Below are positions 16,689-27,182 of a DNA stretch of 40,220 nucleotides, piece after piece. Origin of the DNA: Lachnospiraceae bacterium. Its GTDB lineage: Bacteria > Bacillota > Clostridia > Lachnospirales > Lachnospiraceae. Numbering within the stretch: the first letter of the stretch is position 1; every line of letters begins with the position of its first letter. The position numbers were made by a program, and so were the translations under genes. The notes below the pieces were generated by a model. It searched no databases. It was not told the origin of the DNA and saw nothing but the letters and a program-made list of their open reading frames with translations. Location of the stretch: positions 1 through 40,220 of the forward strand of contig JALFIB010000036.1 of the NCBI GenBank assembly GCA_022776305.1. Reading direction: 5' to 3'.

Positions 16689-17105
16689 CTACAGGTTTAC
16701 ATTTTTGTTTTTCTTCCCTTTTAACCTTGAAATGGCTCTCGCCAGTGAGGCTTGGGAGATCCTATACTCTTGAATGGACTGCTTCTGGCGCATCTCCTCT
16801 TTGGCGCGCTCCAGCGCTTCCTGCGCTCGCACCTCGTCAATGTCTTCCGGACGTTCTGCCGTATCCACTAACACCATCGCCCGGTTATTTGCCATTTGGG
16901 CGAATCCGCTTCCCACGATGGCTGTCTCCCAGACTCCGTCCGGTTTTTTAAACCGCATCTCGCCGGGCTGGACTGCCACAACGATATCATCATGGTGGGC
17001 CATAAATGCCCACTCACCGTCGAGTCCCGGAACGATAGCCACTTCACACATTCCATTATAAAAGACCTTGTCGCTGGCCACCACTCTCAAATGAAACTCA
17101 GCCAT
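16689..17105 (-). CDS. atpC: F1Fo ATP synthase epsilon subunit
   Basis: A 138-residue protein with the N-terminal beta sandwich (FHLRVVASDKVFYNGMCEVAIVPGLDGEWAFMAHHDD) and the C-terminal helical hairpin (AQEALERAKEEMRQ...ASLARAISRLK). It links the gamma rotor to the c-ring and can inhibit hydrolysis. It is the last gene of the operon, 26 bases after atpD. Confidence 0.96.
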   Translation of the reverse strand: MAEFHLRVVASDKVFYNGMCEVAIVPGLDGEWAFMAHHDDIVVAVQPGEMRFKKPDGVWETAIVGSGFAQMANNRAMVLVDTAERPEDIDEVRAQEALERAKEEMRQKQSIQEYRISQASLARAISRLKGKKNKNVNL

Positions 17106-17131
17106 GGTATCCTACTCCTTCCCGGAAGCCA

Positions 17132-19497
<2,366 letters not shown>

Positions 19498-19532
19498 CTG
19501 CTCACCACCTATTTCTATTTTTTATGCTTTTC

Positions 19533-21344
19533 CTAATTCTCAGAAGCATTCAGCCAAGAAGCTTTAAATTCTTTGGCCGCATCAAGAATCCTTCCTTTTA
19601 GCTCATCGCTAAGCGTACCGCTTACCGTCAATTCCTCCATGATGTCAGAATGGTTTTCGCGGAACCATACAAGCATGTCGTTTTGGAAGGATTTCATCTT
19701 TGGAAGTGGGACTTCCAGCATCACCTTGCCGGTAGCAGCACAAAGTGTTACCACCTGTTCTGCCATAGAAAGCGGATGGCAAAGGGGCTGTTTCAACAGC
19801 TCCATCAGACCTTTTCCGTACTGGAGAAGCTCTTTGGTCGCCGGATCCAGATCGGAACTAAACTGTGTAAACACTTCCATCTCACGGTACTGGGCAAGAT
19901 CGATACGGATACTTCCCGCAGCCTTTTTCATTGCTTTAGTCTGTGCCTCGCCTCCCACACGGGACACGGAAAGTCCTACGTTCACTGCGGGGCGCATGCC
20001 TGAGAAGAATAAGTCACTCTCAAGGAAGATCTGACCGTCCGTGATGGAGATCACGTTGGTAGGGATATAGGCTGAGAGGTCACCTGCCTGCGTCTCAATA
20101 ATGGGAAGGGCTGTGATAGATCCTCCCCCGGCTGCCTCATTCAACCGGCTGGACCGTTCCAAAAGCCTTGAATGAAGGTAGAATACATCTCCCGGATATG
20201 CCTCACGTCCCGGTGACCGTTCTAGCAAAAGGGACAGTGCGCGGTATGCAACTGCATGTTTTGAGAGATCGTCGTACACGATCAGCACATCTTTTCCCTG
20301 ATGCATGAAATATTCTGCCATGGCTGTAGCAGAATAAGGTGCTGCATACTGAAGGGGTGCCGGATCTGAAGCCGTGGCAGCCACAACAATGGTGTACTCC
20401 ATGGCATCGTATTTTTTTAATGTATTGACTAATTTTGCAATGGTAGATGACTTCTGTCCGATGGCTGCATAAATGCAGATCACATTTTTCCCTTTCTGGT
20501 TCAGGATCGTGTCGAGGGCAATGGATGTCTTTCCTGTCTGTCGGTCGCCAATGATCAGTTCACGCTGTCCCCGGCCAATGGGGAACATGGAATCAATGGC
20601 AAGGATCCCTGTTTCCAAGGGAACGCTTACCGATTTCCGCTCCACGATTCCCGGAGCCTCTGCTTCCATAGGGCGGTAATCTGCTGCCGGGACATCGCCC
20701 AGTCCGTCAATAGGCGCACCCAGTGGATCTACCACTCTTCCCAAGAAGCTTTCGCCCACCGGGATACCAGCTCTGCGATACGTTCTCGCAGCCCGTGCCC
20801 CTGCACGAATCCCCGTATCTCTTCCAAAGAGGATACATGCCACTTCATCCCGGCGGATGTCCTGCACCATGCCTTTTACTCCATTGTCAAATACCACAAT
20901 CTCGCCGTACATGGCATGGTCAATCCCTTCAATGTTTGCAATGCCGTCGCCTACCCAGTTTACGGTACCGACTTCACTTTCCTTTGCTTTTAAATCGAAA
21001 TCTTCTATTTTACTTTTTAAGATTGAAATAATGCCTTTTAAGCCCTGCGTATTTCCGGAAATATTACCCAGCTGCTCTTTCATCTGGCTGATTCTTCCGC
21101 TTGTTGACCAGTCGTATTCTTTATCGCCGATGGTCAGCACAAATCCTCCGCCAAGTGAAGGGTCTTGTATGCACTCCAGATGAATCTCATCCGAACCACA
21201 TTTCGATGCAGCAAAGCTGCGGATCTTTTCCAGCTGTTTTTCGTCGGGAGCTGTCACACAGCGCAGTACCGCCTGCACAGACGGCCTGCTCTTTACGCTG
21301 CCCTTCTGGCACATTTCTGCATTTTTTTCTACTGACTGTTCCAT
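19533..21344 (-). CDS. atpA: Fusion of delta C-terminal domain with full-length alpha subunit of F1Fo ATP synthase
   Basis: A 603-residue protein, about 100 longer than normal alpha. Residues 24-93 match the C-terminal domain of the delta subunit: [19 protein letters not shown], then [20 protein letters not shown] and [11 protein letters not shown] correspond to the family blocks (DPSLIGGF.., GD...DGS, RGRLE.L). From about residue 103 a complete alpha follows: [23 protein letters not shown]-loop GDRQTGKTS (266-274) and the arginine-finger region GLSVSRVGG. The six-helix N-terminal domain of delta is absent, and no separate atpH lies in the 25-base gap after atpF. Normal F1 has one delta and three alpha, so the fusion would give three delta C-domains. 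An internal ATG at 21083 with GGAAG 10 bases upstream could make plain alpha. Confidence 0.93.
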   Translation of the reverse strand: MEQSVEKNAEMCQKGSVKSRPSVQAVLRCVTAPDEKQLEKIRSFAASKCGSDEIHLECIQDPSLGGGFVLTIGDKEYDWSTSGRISQMKEQLGNISGNTQGLKGIISILKSKIEDFDLKAKESEVGTVNWVGDGIANIEGIDHAMYGEIVVFDNGVKGMVQDIRRDEVACILFGRDTGIRAGARAARTYRRAGIPVGESFLGRVVDPLGAPIDGLGDVPAADYRPMEAEAPGIVERKSVSVPLETGILAIDSMFPIGRGQRELIIGDRQTGKTSIALDTILNQKGKNVICIYAAIGQKSSTIAKLVNTLKKYDAMEYTIVVAATASDPAPLQYAAPYSATAMAEYFMHQGKDVLIVYDDLSKHAVAYRALSLLLERSPGREAYPGDVFYLHSRLLERSSRLNEAAGGGSITALPIIETQAGDLSAYIPTNVISITDGQIFLESDLFFSGMRPAVNVGLSVSRVGGEAQTKAMKKAAGSIRIDLAQYREMEVFTQFSSDLDPATKELLQYGKGLMELLKQPLCHPLSMAEQVVTLCAATGKVMLEVPLPKMKSFQNDMLVWFRENHSDIMEELTVSGTLSDELKGRILDAAKEFKASWLNASEN

Positions 21345-21369
21345 ATTATTCTCCGTTCCGTCTGACTTC

Positions 21370-21861
21370 CTATTTCTGGTTGTGGCCGTTTACTTTTTCA
21401 AGGAAGCGGTCGTAAAGCGCATGGTCGGTATCTTCTCCTTCTGCAGCGCCGGCCATCTTTGCAGCTGCCGTCAGTACCATATCCCGTACCTCCGCATCTG
21501 CCTGTTCCAGTATGGCATTCTTTTCTTTCTCTGCGTCTGCCTGCGCTTTTTCTACAATAGCCCCTGCCTTGTCCTTTGCTTCACTTACAATGCGGGAATA
21601 CTCTGCAGATGCTTCTTTTCTGGCTTCTGCCACGATCTTCTCTTTCTCACTTTTTGCTTCGCCAAGCAGTGTCTCATACTGCGCCTTGCTCTCCTGCGCC
21701 TGTGCTTCTTTTTCATTTGCCTGGGCAAAAATACTGTCAGCTTCCTGTTGGCGTTTTTCCAAGATCCCATTGACCGGTTTAAACAAAAAACGTTTCAGTA
21801 AAAAATAGAGAATCAGTATATTGATAATGTTAAACAAAATGTTCCAATCTAACCGAAGCAT
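21370..21861 (-). CDS. atpF: F1Fo ATP synthase b subunit
   Basis: 163 residues: one N-terminal membrane helix ([22 protein letters not shown]), then a long charged alanine-rich coiled coil (about 35-145), the peripheral stalk. The C-terminal part, which normally binds the delta C-domain, ends [15 protein letters not shown]. In this operon its partner would be the delta C-domain carried by alpha. Confidence 0.95.
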   Translation of the reverse strand: MLRLDWNILFNIINILILYFLLKRFLFKPVNGILEKRQQEADSIFAQANEKEAQAQESKAQYETLLGEAKSEKEKIVAEARKEASAEYSRIVSEAKDKAGAIVEKAQADAEKEKNAILEQADAEVRDMVLTAAAKMAGAAEGEDTDHALYDRFLEKVNGHNQK

Positions 21862-21906
21862 TTCTCTTCCTGCCTTTCTGGTTTTATCTACTTTTTCTTT
21901 CCGTAA

Positions 21907-22131
21907 TTATTTCAAGAACAAAATAATAAGCAGGGCGATAACGAAACCATAAATTGCGGTTGCCTCTGCCAGAGCACATCCAAGAAGAAGGATCTTACTG
22001 ATCTTACCTTCTGCTTCCGGCTGCCTTGCTACTGCATCTGCTGCTTTTGCCGTTGCGATTCCAATACCGATACCAGCTCCGATACCTGTCAATACTGCGA
22101 TACCTGCTCCAATTGCAATTAATGTACTCAT
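21907..22131 (-). CDS. atpE: F1Fo ATP synthase c subunit
   Basis: 74 residues forming a two-helix hairpin with the loop ARQPEAEGK and the ion-binding Glu in LAEATAIY. The sodium-type ligands are missing: the position equivalent to Gln32 of the Ilyobacter c subunit is Ile, and the residue after the Glu is Ala rather than Ser. That predicts proton coupling (inference by alignment from memory). It is a small hydrophobic ring subunit in the standard place between a and b. Confidence 0.96.
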   Translation of the reverse strand: MSTLIAIGAGIAVLTGIGAGIGIGIATAKAADAVARQPEAEGKISKILLLGCALAEATAIYGFVIALLIILFLK

Positions 22132-22167
22132 TTGTCATTCTCCTTTTCGATTTTATGTATGTATCAT

Positions 22168-22854
22168 TTACTCCACAGCTTCTTTAATAAACAGTGATGT
22201 CAGGAACACAAAAACGTATGCCTGGATCAATCCGTCAAATATATCAAAATAAAAACTAAAGGGAAGTGGAAGGCCTACCGGAAGGATCTGTTTGATCAGT
22301 TCCATGATTACGAAGGCACCTAACACATTTCCAAATAATCGCATGCACAAAGACAATGGCCGGATAAAAATCTCCAGCACGTTGATGGGGGCAATGACTG
22401 CCACCGGTTCAGCAAAGCTTTTGAACCATTTTTTTACACCCTTTTTCCTGATTCCGGATGCTTCGATCAAAATAATGCTCATCAGTGAAAGGGCAACCGT
22501 TACGTTCAGGTCCTTTGTAGGCGGCTTCAATCCGAAAAGCCCGATCACATTGGATAAAGCAATGTAGATCAGCACGGAAACCAGATAAGGCACGTATTCT
22601 TTTGCTTCTTCCCCGATCATTCCCCTGACAAAGTTTTGCAGCCACGTAACAATAAATTCCGCTACTGCCTGACGTTTACTGATCTGGTTTACTTTTAGAT
22701 CTCTGGTCAGCCAAATCGAGAGCAACACAATAAACGCCATAATGACCCATGTGATCACCGTGGATTCAGCTACTTCCATTCCACCCAAAACCGGAATCGT
22801 AAAGACGGTTTCGCAATTCAGTTCTTCAAGCAGGTTTTCTGCCAGACGTTCCAT
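22168..22854 (-). CDS. atpB: F1Fo ATP synthase a subunit
   Basis: 228 residues, five to six membrane helices. The essential arginine lies in PLSLCMRLFGNVLGA, and the C-terminal helix has FDGLIQAYVFVFLTSLF. It forms the ion half-channels against the c-ring. It is the first gene of the operon. No atpI/atpZ lies upstream; instead a leader of about 185 bases with tandem repeats precedes it. Confidence 0.96.
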   Translation of the reverse strand: MERLAENLLEELNCETVFTIPVLGGMEVAESTVITWVIMAFIVLLSIWLTRDLKVNQISKRQAVAEFIVTWLQNFVRGMIGEEAKEYVPYLVSVLIYIALSNVIGLFGLKPPTKDLNVTVALSLMSIILIEASGIRKKGVKKWFKSFAEPVAVIAPINVLEIFIRPLSLCMRLFGNVLGAFVIMELIKQILPVGLPLPFSFYFDIFDGLIQAYVFVFLTSLFIKEAVE

Positions 22855-22931
22855 AGCACCGCTTCCTTTCCATAAATTTTTCCTCCTTTTCCTCTTCTTT
22901 CGCTGTCACTGTCAAGCACTGATGTTCCTCA

Positions 22932-23015
22932 TCCGGCACACTGAGTCCGATGCACAGTATCCGGTGCATTGTATCCGGTGCACTGTATCTGGTGCATTAT
23001 ATCCGGTGCATTGGG
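22932..23015 (-). repeat. six 14-bp tandem repeats in the atp operon leader
   Basis: Six contiguous 14-base units start at 22932, 22946, 22960, 22974, 22988 and 23002. The plus-strand consensus is TCCGGTGCAYTGTA. They lie between the atp promoter (-10 at 23047) and atpB, so they are transcribed. One unit gives TATAAT on the minus strand, which might act as an extra -10. Confidence 0.85.
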
Positions 23016-23046
23016 AAATATCTGCTTGCCATTCAAGACGCGATGT

Positions 23047-23097
23047 ATTATACTCGTTTTATTTCAATGTGTACAATATATATTTTGTTTGTATGAT
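23047..23097. promoter_or_regulatory. divergent promoters sharing a palindromic -35 (atp operon and LysR gene)
   Basis: Minus strand: -35 TGTACA (23070-23075), spacer 17, -10 TATAAT (23047-23052) for atpB. Plus strand: the same self-complementary TGTACA, spacer 16, -10 TATGAT (23092-23097) for the LysR gene. The two cannot easily be used at once, so a regulator bound here could switch between them. Confidence 0.7.
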
Positions 23098-23127
23098 ATA
23101 TCAAATTGGTATGGCAGGTAGATAATA

Positions 23128-24027
23128 ATGAACATTACTTATGATTATTACCGGATTTTTTATTACGTTGCAAAGTACAAAAATATAACTCAGGCCGCAG
23201 ACGTACTGATGAGTAACCAGCCCAATGTATCCCGGGCCATCAGTAATCTGGAGCATGAGCTTGGATGCCGTCTTTTTATGCGCTCCAACCGCGGAGTCAC
23301 TCTTACTCCGGAAGGCCAGCGCCTTTTCAACCGTGTCAGCGTAGCGCACCAGCAGTTAAAAGCTGCCGAACAGGAACTCTCCGATGCCAAAAGCCTGAAA
23401 AACGGTATCGTCTCCATCGGCGTAAGTGAAACGGCCTTAAATGCCGTCCTGCTTCCCAGACTGCAAAAATTCCATACCCTTTATCCCGGTATCCGGATCC
23501 ATATTTCCAGTGTTACCACCTCTCAGGCTATAACGTCTTTGAAAGCAGGATTAGTTGATTTTGCAGTGGTCACCACTCCTATCAATATTTCACGGCCCCT
23601 CAAAGAGATCCCGCTTTTGACCATCCGGGAACAGCTTGTCGGCGGCCCACGTTTCCGATATTTGTCAAAAGCTGTCTTGAAGCTGGAAGATCTGCACAAT
23701 TATCCTCTGATCTTCCTGAATTCCCAGACCAATACGAGGGACTTTTACAATCAGTTCTTTTTTGAGCACGGTTTAACCCTGCTTCCGGAGATCGAAGCGG
23801 CTACTACAGACCAGATCCTTCCTATGATCAAACATGATCTTGGGATAGGTTTCCTCTCTGATGTCTGTGTAAAAGAAGCCATCCAAAAAGAGGAAGTCTT
23901 TGAACTCCATTTAGACTGTGAAGTACCGGGCCGGCACATCAGTCTGGTAAAAGACGTTTCCCGTACCAGCAGTATTGCAGTACGGGAACTAGAAAAACTT
24001 TTACAGATGCCCTACCATCAGGGATGA
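23128..24027 (+). CDS. LysR-family transcriptional regulator
   Basis: 299 residues. The N-terminal winged helix (1-60) has YYVAKYKNITQAADVLMSNQPNVSRAISNLEHELGCRLFMR, the classic LysR pattern. The rest is a two-lobed effector domain (about 90-290: VSIGVSETALNAVLLPRLQKF, GLVDFAVVTTPI, LGIGFLSD). LysR proteins often control the divergently transcribed neighbour, which here is the ATP synthase operon; that would be an uncommon target, so control of atp is only a suggestion. The effector is unknown. Confidence 0.93.
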   Translation: MNITYDYYRIFYYVAKYKNITQAADVLMSNQPNVSRAISNLEHELGCRLFMRSNRGVTLTPEGQRLFNRVSVAHQQLKAAEQELSDAKSLKNGIVSIGVSETALNAVLLPRLQKFHTLYPGIRIHISSVTTSQAITSLKAGLVDFAVVTTPINISRPLKEIPLLTIREQLVGGPRFRYLSKAVLKLEDLHNYPLIFLNSQTNTRDFYNQFFFEHGLTLLPEIEAATTDQILPMIKHDLGIGFLSDVCVKEAIQKEEVFELHLDCEVPGRHISLVKDVSRTSSIAVRELEKLLQMPYHQG

Positions 24028-24028
24028 G

Positions 24029-24142
24029 CATTTTCCTCGTCGCCATGGCAGAGACAAGATAAGCTTCGCATATCTCGCTCTGATCAGCGGTCGCCAAATG
24101 TCCATTCGTGCAAACACGATGTCCATTTTTCTCGTCGCCATG
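24029..24142. repeat. 19-bp direct repeat downstream of the LysR gene
   Basis: CATTTTCCTCGTCGCCATG at 24029-24047 recurs with one mismatch at 24124-24142. Function unknown. No gene is visible between the copies. Confidence 0.5.
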
Positions 24143-24150
24143 ACAAAAAA

Positions 24151-24190
24151 AGAACTGCTGCAGTGTTTTTTACACACTTACAACAGTTCT
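24151..24190 (-). terminator. terminator of the small-protein gene pair
   Basis: AGAACTG (24151-24157) pairs with CAGTTCT (24184-24190), with an inner GTGT/ACAC pair. Seven T follow on the minus strand. It overlaps the last codon of the minus-strand gene. Confidence 0.85.
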
Positions 24191-24426
24191 CATTCACTAT
24201 GTTCATCTCTCAGCTGTTCCAGCTTTCGGATATGCCCTTGGTCCAGTCCCGTCCCCACGATCCCTCTGTTGAGATAATCGGCACATTGTACCATCAACTC
24301 CACATTTTCAGACATCATGTCTGTGACACGGTACTCTTCAAAGGTTCCCTGAACCACCGCCAACACCCATTTTTGATGTTTCAGGCTCTGCATTACAAGC
24401 CATCTCAGCCCGCCACATTCCTGCAT
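24190..24426 (-). CDS. small conserved-looking hypothetical protein (78 aa)
   Basis: I do not recognise a named family. The protein is mixed alpha/beta in appearance, begins MQECGGLRWLVMQSLKHQKWVLAVVQGTFEEYRVTDMMSENV in two blocks, and has no membrane segment or signal peptide. Its start overlaps the stop of the 72-aa gene by one base (TGATG), so the two are translated together. It ends at a good terminator, which supports it being a real gene. Confidence 0.7.
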   Translation of the reverse strand: MQECGGLRWLVMQSLKHQKWVLAVVQGTFEEYRVTDMMSENVELMVQCADYLNRGIVGTGLDQGHIRKLEQLRDEHSE

Positions 24427-24644
24427 CAGTCAATATAACCGTCCGTCTTGTACGTATTGTACTGTTTCTTTATTTTAATAAAGATCGTACCATCACTTTC
24501 TTGCCTCTGGTCCACCAGCTGGTATTTTGTTTTTTTCCGGTCCATAAGCTCCAGAAATTTTTTCAGGTCCTCCTCTGGTTTCGCATCATTATACGTATCA
24601 AATCGAATCGTCTGCTCCAAACATGCACTGGTAATTCGTTTCAT
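24426..24644 (-). CDS. small hypothetical protein (72 aa)
   Basis: A charged, soluble 72-residue protein with the run EEDLKKFLELMDRKKTKYQL and a C-terminal basic stretch IFIKIKKQYNTYKTDGYID. A strong AAGGAGGA site precedes the ATG, and a -10 TATAAT (24741-24746, minus) and a perfect palindrome lie upstream, so it is likely expressed. Function unknown. It is coupled to the 78-aa gene. Confidence 0.72.
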   Translation of the reverse strand: MKRITSACLEQTIRFDTYNDAKPEEDLKKFLELMDRKKTKYQLVDQRQESDGTIFIKIKKQYNTYKTDGYID

Positions 24645-24689
24645 TATCTATTCCTCCTTTTTGAATGACACCTAGCCCCCTTAGACCTA

Positions 24690-24709
24690 AAAATACATGC
24701 ATGTATTTT
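24690..24709. promoter_or_regulatory. perfect 20-bp palindrome upstream of the small-protein operon
   Basis: AAAATACATG followed directly by CATGTATTTT. It lies about 25-45 bases after the predicted start from the -10 TATAAT at 24741-24746 and before the 72-aa gene. A dimeric repressor site is the simplest reading. Confidence 0.55.
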
Positions 24710-24878
24710 ATGTCCATTCGTCCCTTGGCTCTTTTCATGAATTATATCATAAGGAATCGATAACATGTAAGCAGTTTTTGAAATTTTGTTCAATTTTCCG
24801 AGATTTAGCGCCGTATAAATTGTGCATATTTCACATGGTCAAGCAGATATTCGCAATCCGCTTCGCTACTTGATTCGG

Positions 24879-25490
24879 TTAAAACTCTTTTTTACTATAA
24901 ATCCAAAAGCTCACAGAAATGGACACCGGCATTAGGACGATAGCCAAAACCACTGCTATGATTACCATTGCCTCCGGGGATACCCCTGTGAAAACAGCGG
25001 GAATCTCCACATCCTGCAAAAACACTGCCACAAGGGAGATAACTAAAAAGACAGCGATCATCATATATCTGCCCTTTTCTGTGCCAAATCGGAAAATAAT
25101 AGGAAACACAAGATCCGTCATAAACAACCCCAAGGCAAAGAATATGGCAACCATCGGCAGAAATTCCATGATATCCATTTTCATGCAAGCGCTCAGGATC
25201 CCAAAAAGCAGGATTCCAACTACCAGCGCAAGAAAGGCCAATAGGTATTTCGATAAAATGATTTCTTTTTTTCCTATCGGCATGGTGAGTGCATATTTAT
25301 CCCATCCCGCTTTTTCATCATAAGCCCAGGAAGACATAGAAAACATCACTGCAAATACTGCCAGCGCTCCTCCCAGAAATCCCGCATTTTTTTGCATCCA
25401 GGCGATAACGCCCCAAATAACTATGATAAAAAGATAAGTTTTTGCCAACTGTTTTAAATTCATCAGGTCTTTATAGAGCAAGCTTCTCAT
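24879..25490 (-). CDS. ABC-2 type transporter permease
   Basis: A 203-residue protein with six hydrophobic segments, beginning MRSLLYKDLMNLKQLAKTY, the typical start of small ABC-2 permeases. The motif SSWAYDEKAGWDKYALTMPIGKKEIILSKYL (about 52-85) is the cytoplasmic coupling loop of this family. It forms an export-type ABC system with the ATPase whose stop it overlaps by 4 bases. Substrates of such YtrA-linked systems are often cell-envelope antibiotics or are unknown. Confidence 0.9.
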   Translation of the reverse strand: MRSLLYKDLMNLKQLAKTYLFIIVIWGVIAWMQKNAGFLGGALAVFAVMFSMSSWAYDEKAGWDKYALTMPIGKKEIILSKYLLAFLALVVGILLFGILSACMKMDIMEFLPMVAIFFALGLFMTDLVFPIIFRFGTEKGRYMMIAVFLVISLVAVFLQDVEIPAVFTGVSPEAMVIIAVVLAIVLMPVSISVSFWIYSKKEF

Positions 25491-26335
25491 CTCGATCCCT
25501 CCTTTACATGATAGAGCATGATATCCTCGATAGATGCATGTTCCTGCAGGAAGCTTCCCGGTATCCTTCCCCTAAGAGCCAGAGCTTCTACGCCAAAACT
25601 GTTTTTTCTAACTCCGATGATCGCTTTTGGATCCAGTGCGGAAAAATCCTGTTCGCTGCATTTTACGATGACGTATTTTTCCTGCAGCGCTTCTTTCTCT
25701 TCGCTGAAAACCACTTTCCCTTTATGGAGAAAGGTGATATAATCGCAGATCTTTTCCAGATCGCTTAATATATGGGAAGAAATCAAGATGCTGTGGCTTT
25801 CGTCCTGCATAAAATCCAAAAAAATATCTAAGATCTCATCCCGCACGATGGGATCCAGCCCACTGGTGGCTTCATCGAGGATCAACAGTCTGCTGTCGTG
25901 GGAAAGCGCCACTGCTATGGACAGTTTCATTTTCATGCCTCTTGAAAAGTCTTTGACCTGCTTATCTGAGGGCAGGTTAAATTCTTTTTGAAGGTTTTCA
26001 AAACGGACTTGATTCCAGGTTTTGTAGCATTGGCGCATCATTTTATGGATTTCTTTCAGTCTCATGCAGTCCGGAAAATTACATTCATCCATCACCACAC
26101 CGATATGCTCTTTTAGCTTCCTGTTCTCCGTAGTCATAGCTTCCCCAAGGACTTTCACCTCTCCCTCGTCACGTCTGGCAAGACCGAGGAGTAATTTGAT
26201 GGTCGTACTCTTTCCTGCTCCGTTCTCTCCGATCAATCCCATCACACAACCTGTAGGCAGCTCTATATTGACATGGTCCAGAACAAACCCCGGATAGGAT
26301 TTTGTAAGGTTTTTGATTTCAAGTGCATTACTCAT
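25487..26335 (-). CDS. ABC transporter ATPase (ABC-2 exporter type)
   Basis: About 282 residues from the ATG at 26335 (MSNALEIKNL), preceded by AGGGGG; the GTG 33 bases upstream is less likely. Walker A is GENGAGKSTT, signature FSRGMKMKLSIA, Walker B LLILDEATSGLDP. The C-terminal 80 residues are the extra domain common in antibiotic-export ATPases. It is second in the operon after the GntR gene. Confidence 0.93.
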   Translation of the reverse strand: MSNALEIKNLTKSYPGFVLDHVNIELPTGCVMGLIGENGAGKSTTIKLLLGLARRDEGEVKVLGEAMTTENRKLKEHIGVVMDECNFPDCMRLKEIHKMMRQCYKTWNQVRFENLQKEFNLPSDKQVKDFSRGMKMKLSIAVALSHDSRLLILDEATSGLDPIVRDEILDIFLDFMQDESHSILISSHILSDLEKICDYITFLHKGKVVFSEEKEALQEKYVIVKCSEQDFSALDPKAIIGVRKNSFGVEALALRGRIPGSFLQEHASIEDIMLYHVKEGSR

Positions 26336-26371
26336 AACATCCCCCTGACTTGTGCTCACCTCGCACACTAC

Positions 26372-26453
26372 TTTTTAATCTGCTATTCACCGCAGTACAT
26401 CAATTCCAACATTTTTCAGTCTGCTATTCCCCGCAGTAAATTAATTCCAACAT
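26372..26453 (-). repeat. 41-bp tandem duplication across the regulator's stop codon
   Basis: Two copies with a 41-base period. The inner copy encodes the last residues of the GntR gene (LELIYCGE and stop), and the outer copy repeats the same codons and stop downstream with a few mismatches. Confidence 0.8.
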
Positions 26454-26798
26454 GTCTTTCAACTCGTCCAAGGTTAAGTTGCAACCCATTGATAAACGGA
26501 CGATTTCCTGCATATGTTCTTCAATACTTTTCAGCTGCTCTTCTCTGACAAAATCAAGATTTTTCTCAGCAACGTAGCTGCCTTTGCCCGGTACTGTCAC
26601 AATAAATCCGTCACGCTCCAGTTCTTCGTATGCCCGCTTCGTGGTGATCACGCTGATACGGAGCTCTTTCGCCAAAAAACGCATGGAAGGAAGAGCATCT
26701 CCTTCTTTCAGTTCCCCTGCCATAATCAATGCTTTTATCTGTGACGTGATCTGATCGTATATCGGCTGGCCGCTTGAATTACTGATGATGATATTCAT
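26424..26798 (-). CDS. GntR-family regulator, YtrA subfamily
   Basis: 124 residues: a GntR winged helix (PIYDQITSQIKALIMAGELKEGDALPSMRFLAKELRISVITTKRAYEELERDGFI in successive blocks, about 10-68) and only a short C-terminal dimer helix, the YtrA plan. YtrA regulators repress their own operon with an ABC exporter. A matching palindrome covers its own -10 box. The 3' end is duplicated in tandem. Confidence 0.93.
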   Translation of the reverse strand: MNIIISNSSGQPIYDQITSQIKALIMAGELKEGDALPSMRFLAKELRISVITTKRAYEELERDGFIVTVPGKGSYVAEKNLDFVREEQLKSIEEHMQEIVRLSMGCNLTLDELKDMLELIYCGE

Positions 26799-26832
26799 TT
26801 GGTGCCTCCTTTAGAGCTGTATTGCTTTTGTT

Positions 26833-26875
26833 TTACTGTATATATTCATTATATACAGTAATCACAAGATGTCAA
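26833..26875 (-). promoter_or_regulatory. autoregulated promoter of the GntR/ABC exporter operon
   Basis: On the minus strand: TTGACA (26870-26875), spacer 16, TATAAT (26848-26853). An inverted repeat with 12-bp arms (TTACTGTATATA at 26833-26844 with its complement at 26850-26861) covers the -10, as expected for a YtrA-type operator. Confidence 0.85.
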
Positions 26876-26986
26876 TACCTTTTTTCAAAATTCTAAGTCT
26901 ATTTTGAATTTTTTCTGTACGTGTGATGTTTTTTTCTGCATGTGTGATGGGATATTCCGCTCCCCGGGTCGCATCCTCGCAGAGCA

Positions 26987-27028
26987 TTTTTACGTTCTAG
27001 GAAATCGTAATTTTCCAGAACGTAAAAA
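26987..27028. repeat. conserved hairpin element, copy B
   Basis: Twelve-base arms TTTTTACGTTCT and AGAACGTAAAAA enclose GGAAATCGTAATTTTCC. It shares its core with copy A at 16569-16597, with a compensated stem change. Its left part also supplies the A/T run next to the terminator at 27029. The rest of the 370-base gap 26799-27168 holds the promoter above, the terminator and the repeat below. Confidence 0.6.
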
Positions 27029-27068
27029 GAATGCTGCAAAGTAACGGTTTCATTACTCTACAGCATTC
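27029..27068 (-). terminator. terminator of the AlaX/aldo-keto reductase operon
   Basis: GAATGCTG (27029-27036) pairs with CAGCATTC (27061-27068). The minus transcript continues with five T. Confidence 0.8.
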
Positions 27069-27124
27069 GATACAAATTGAATCTACTCCCTTCTCTTGGG
27101 ATTGATTTCCTTTCGAAACTCTTT

Positions 27125-27182
27125 CATACGCTTTTTGTACGCTTTTTCATACGCTTTTTGTACGCTTTTTAATACGCTTTTC
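27125..27182 (-). repeat. 11/12-bp tandem repeats at the aldo/keto reductase stop codon
   Basis: On the minus strand the unit AAAAAGCGTAY(G) occurs five times, in alternating 11- and 12-base spacing (period 23). The first unit is the last coding triplets of the gene (Lys-Ala-Tyr, then stop). Confidence 0.85.

Noticed and set aside
24838-24880. Terminator behind the ABC-2 permease gene
   Set aside because: Only a mismatched AAGC/GCTT stem without a T-run is visible, which is too weak to call.
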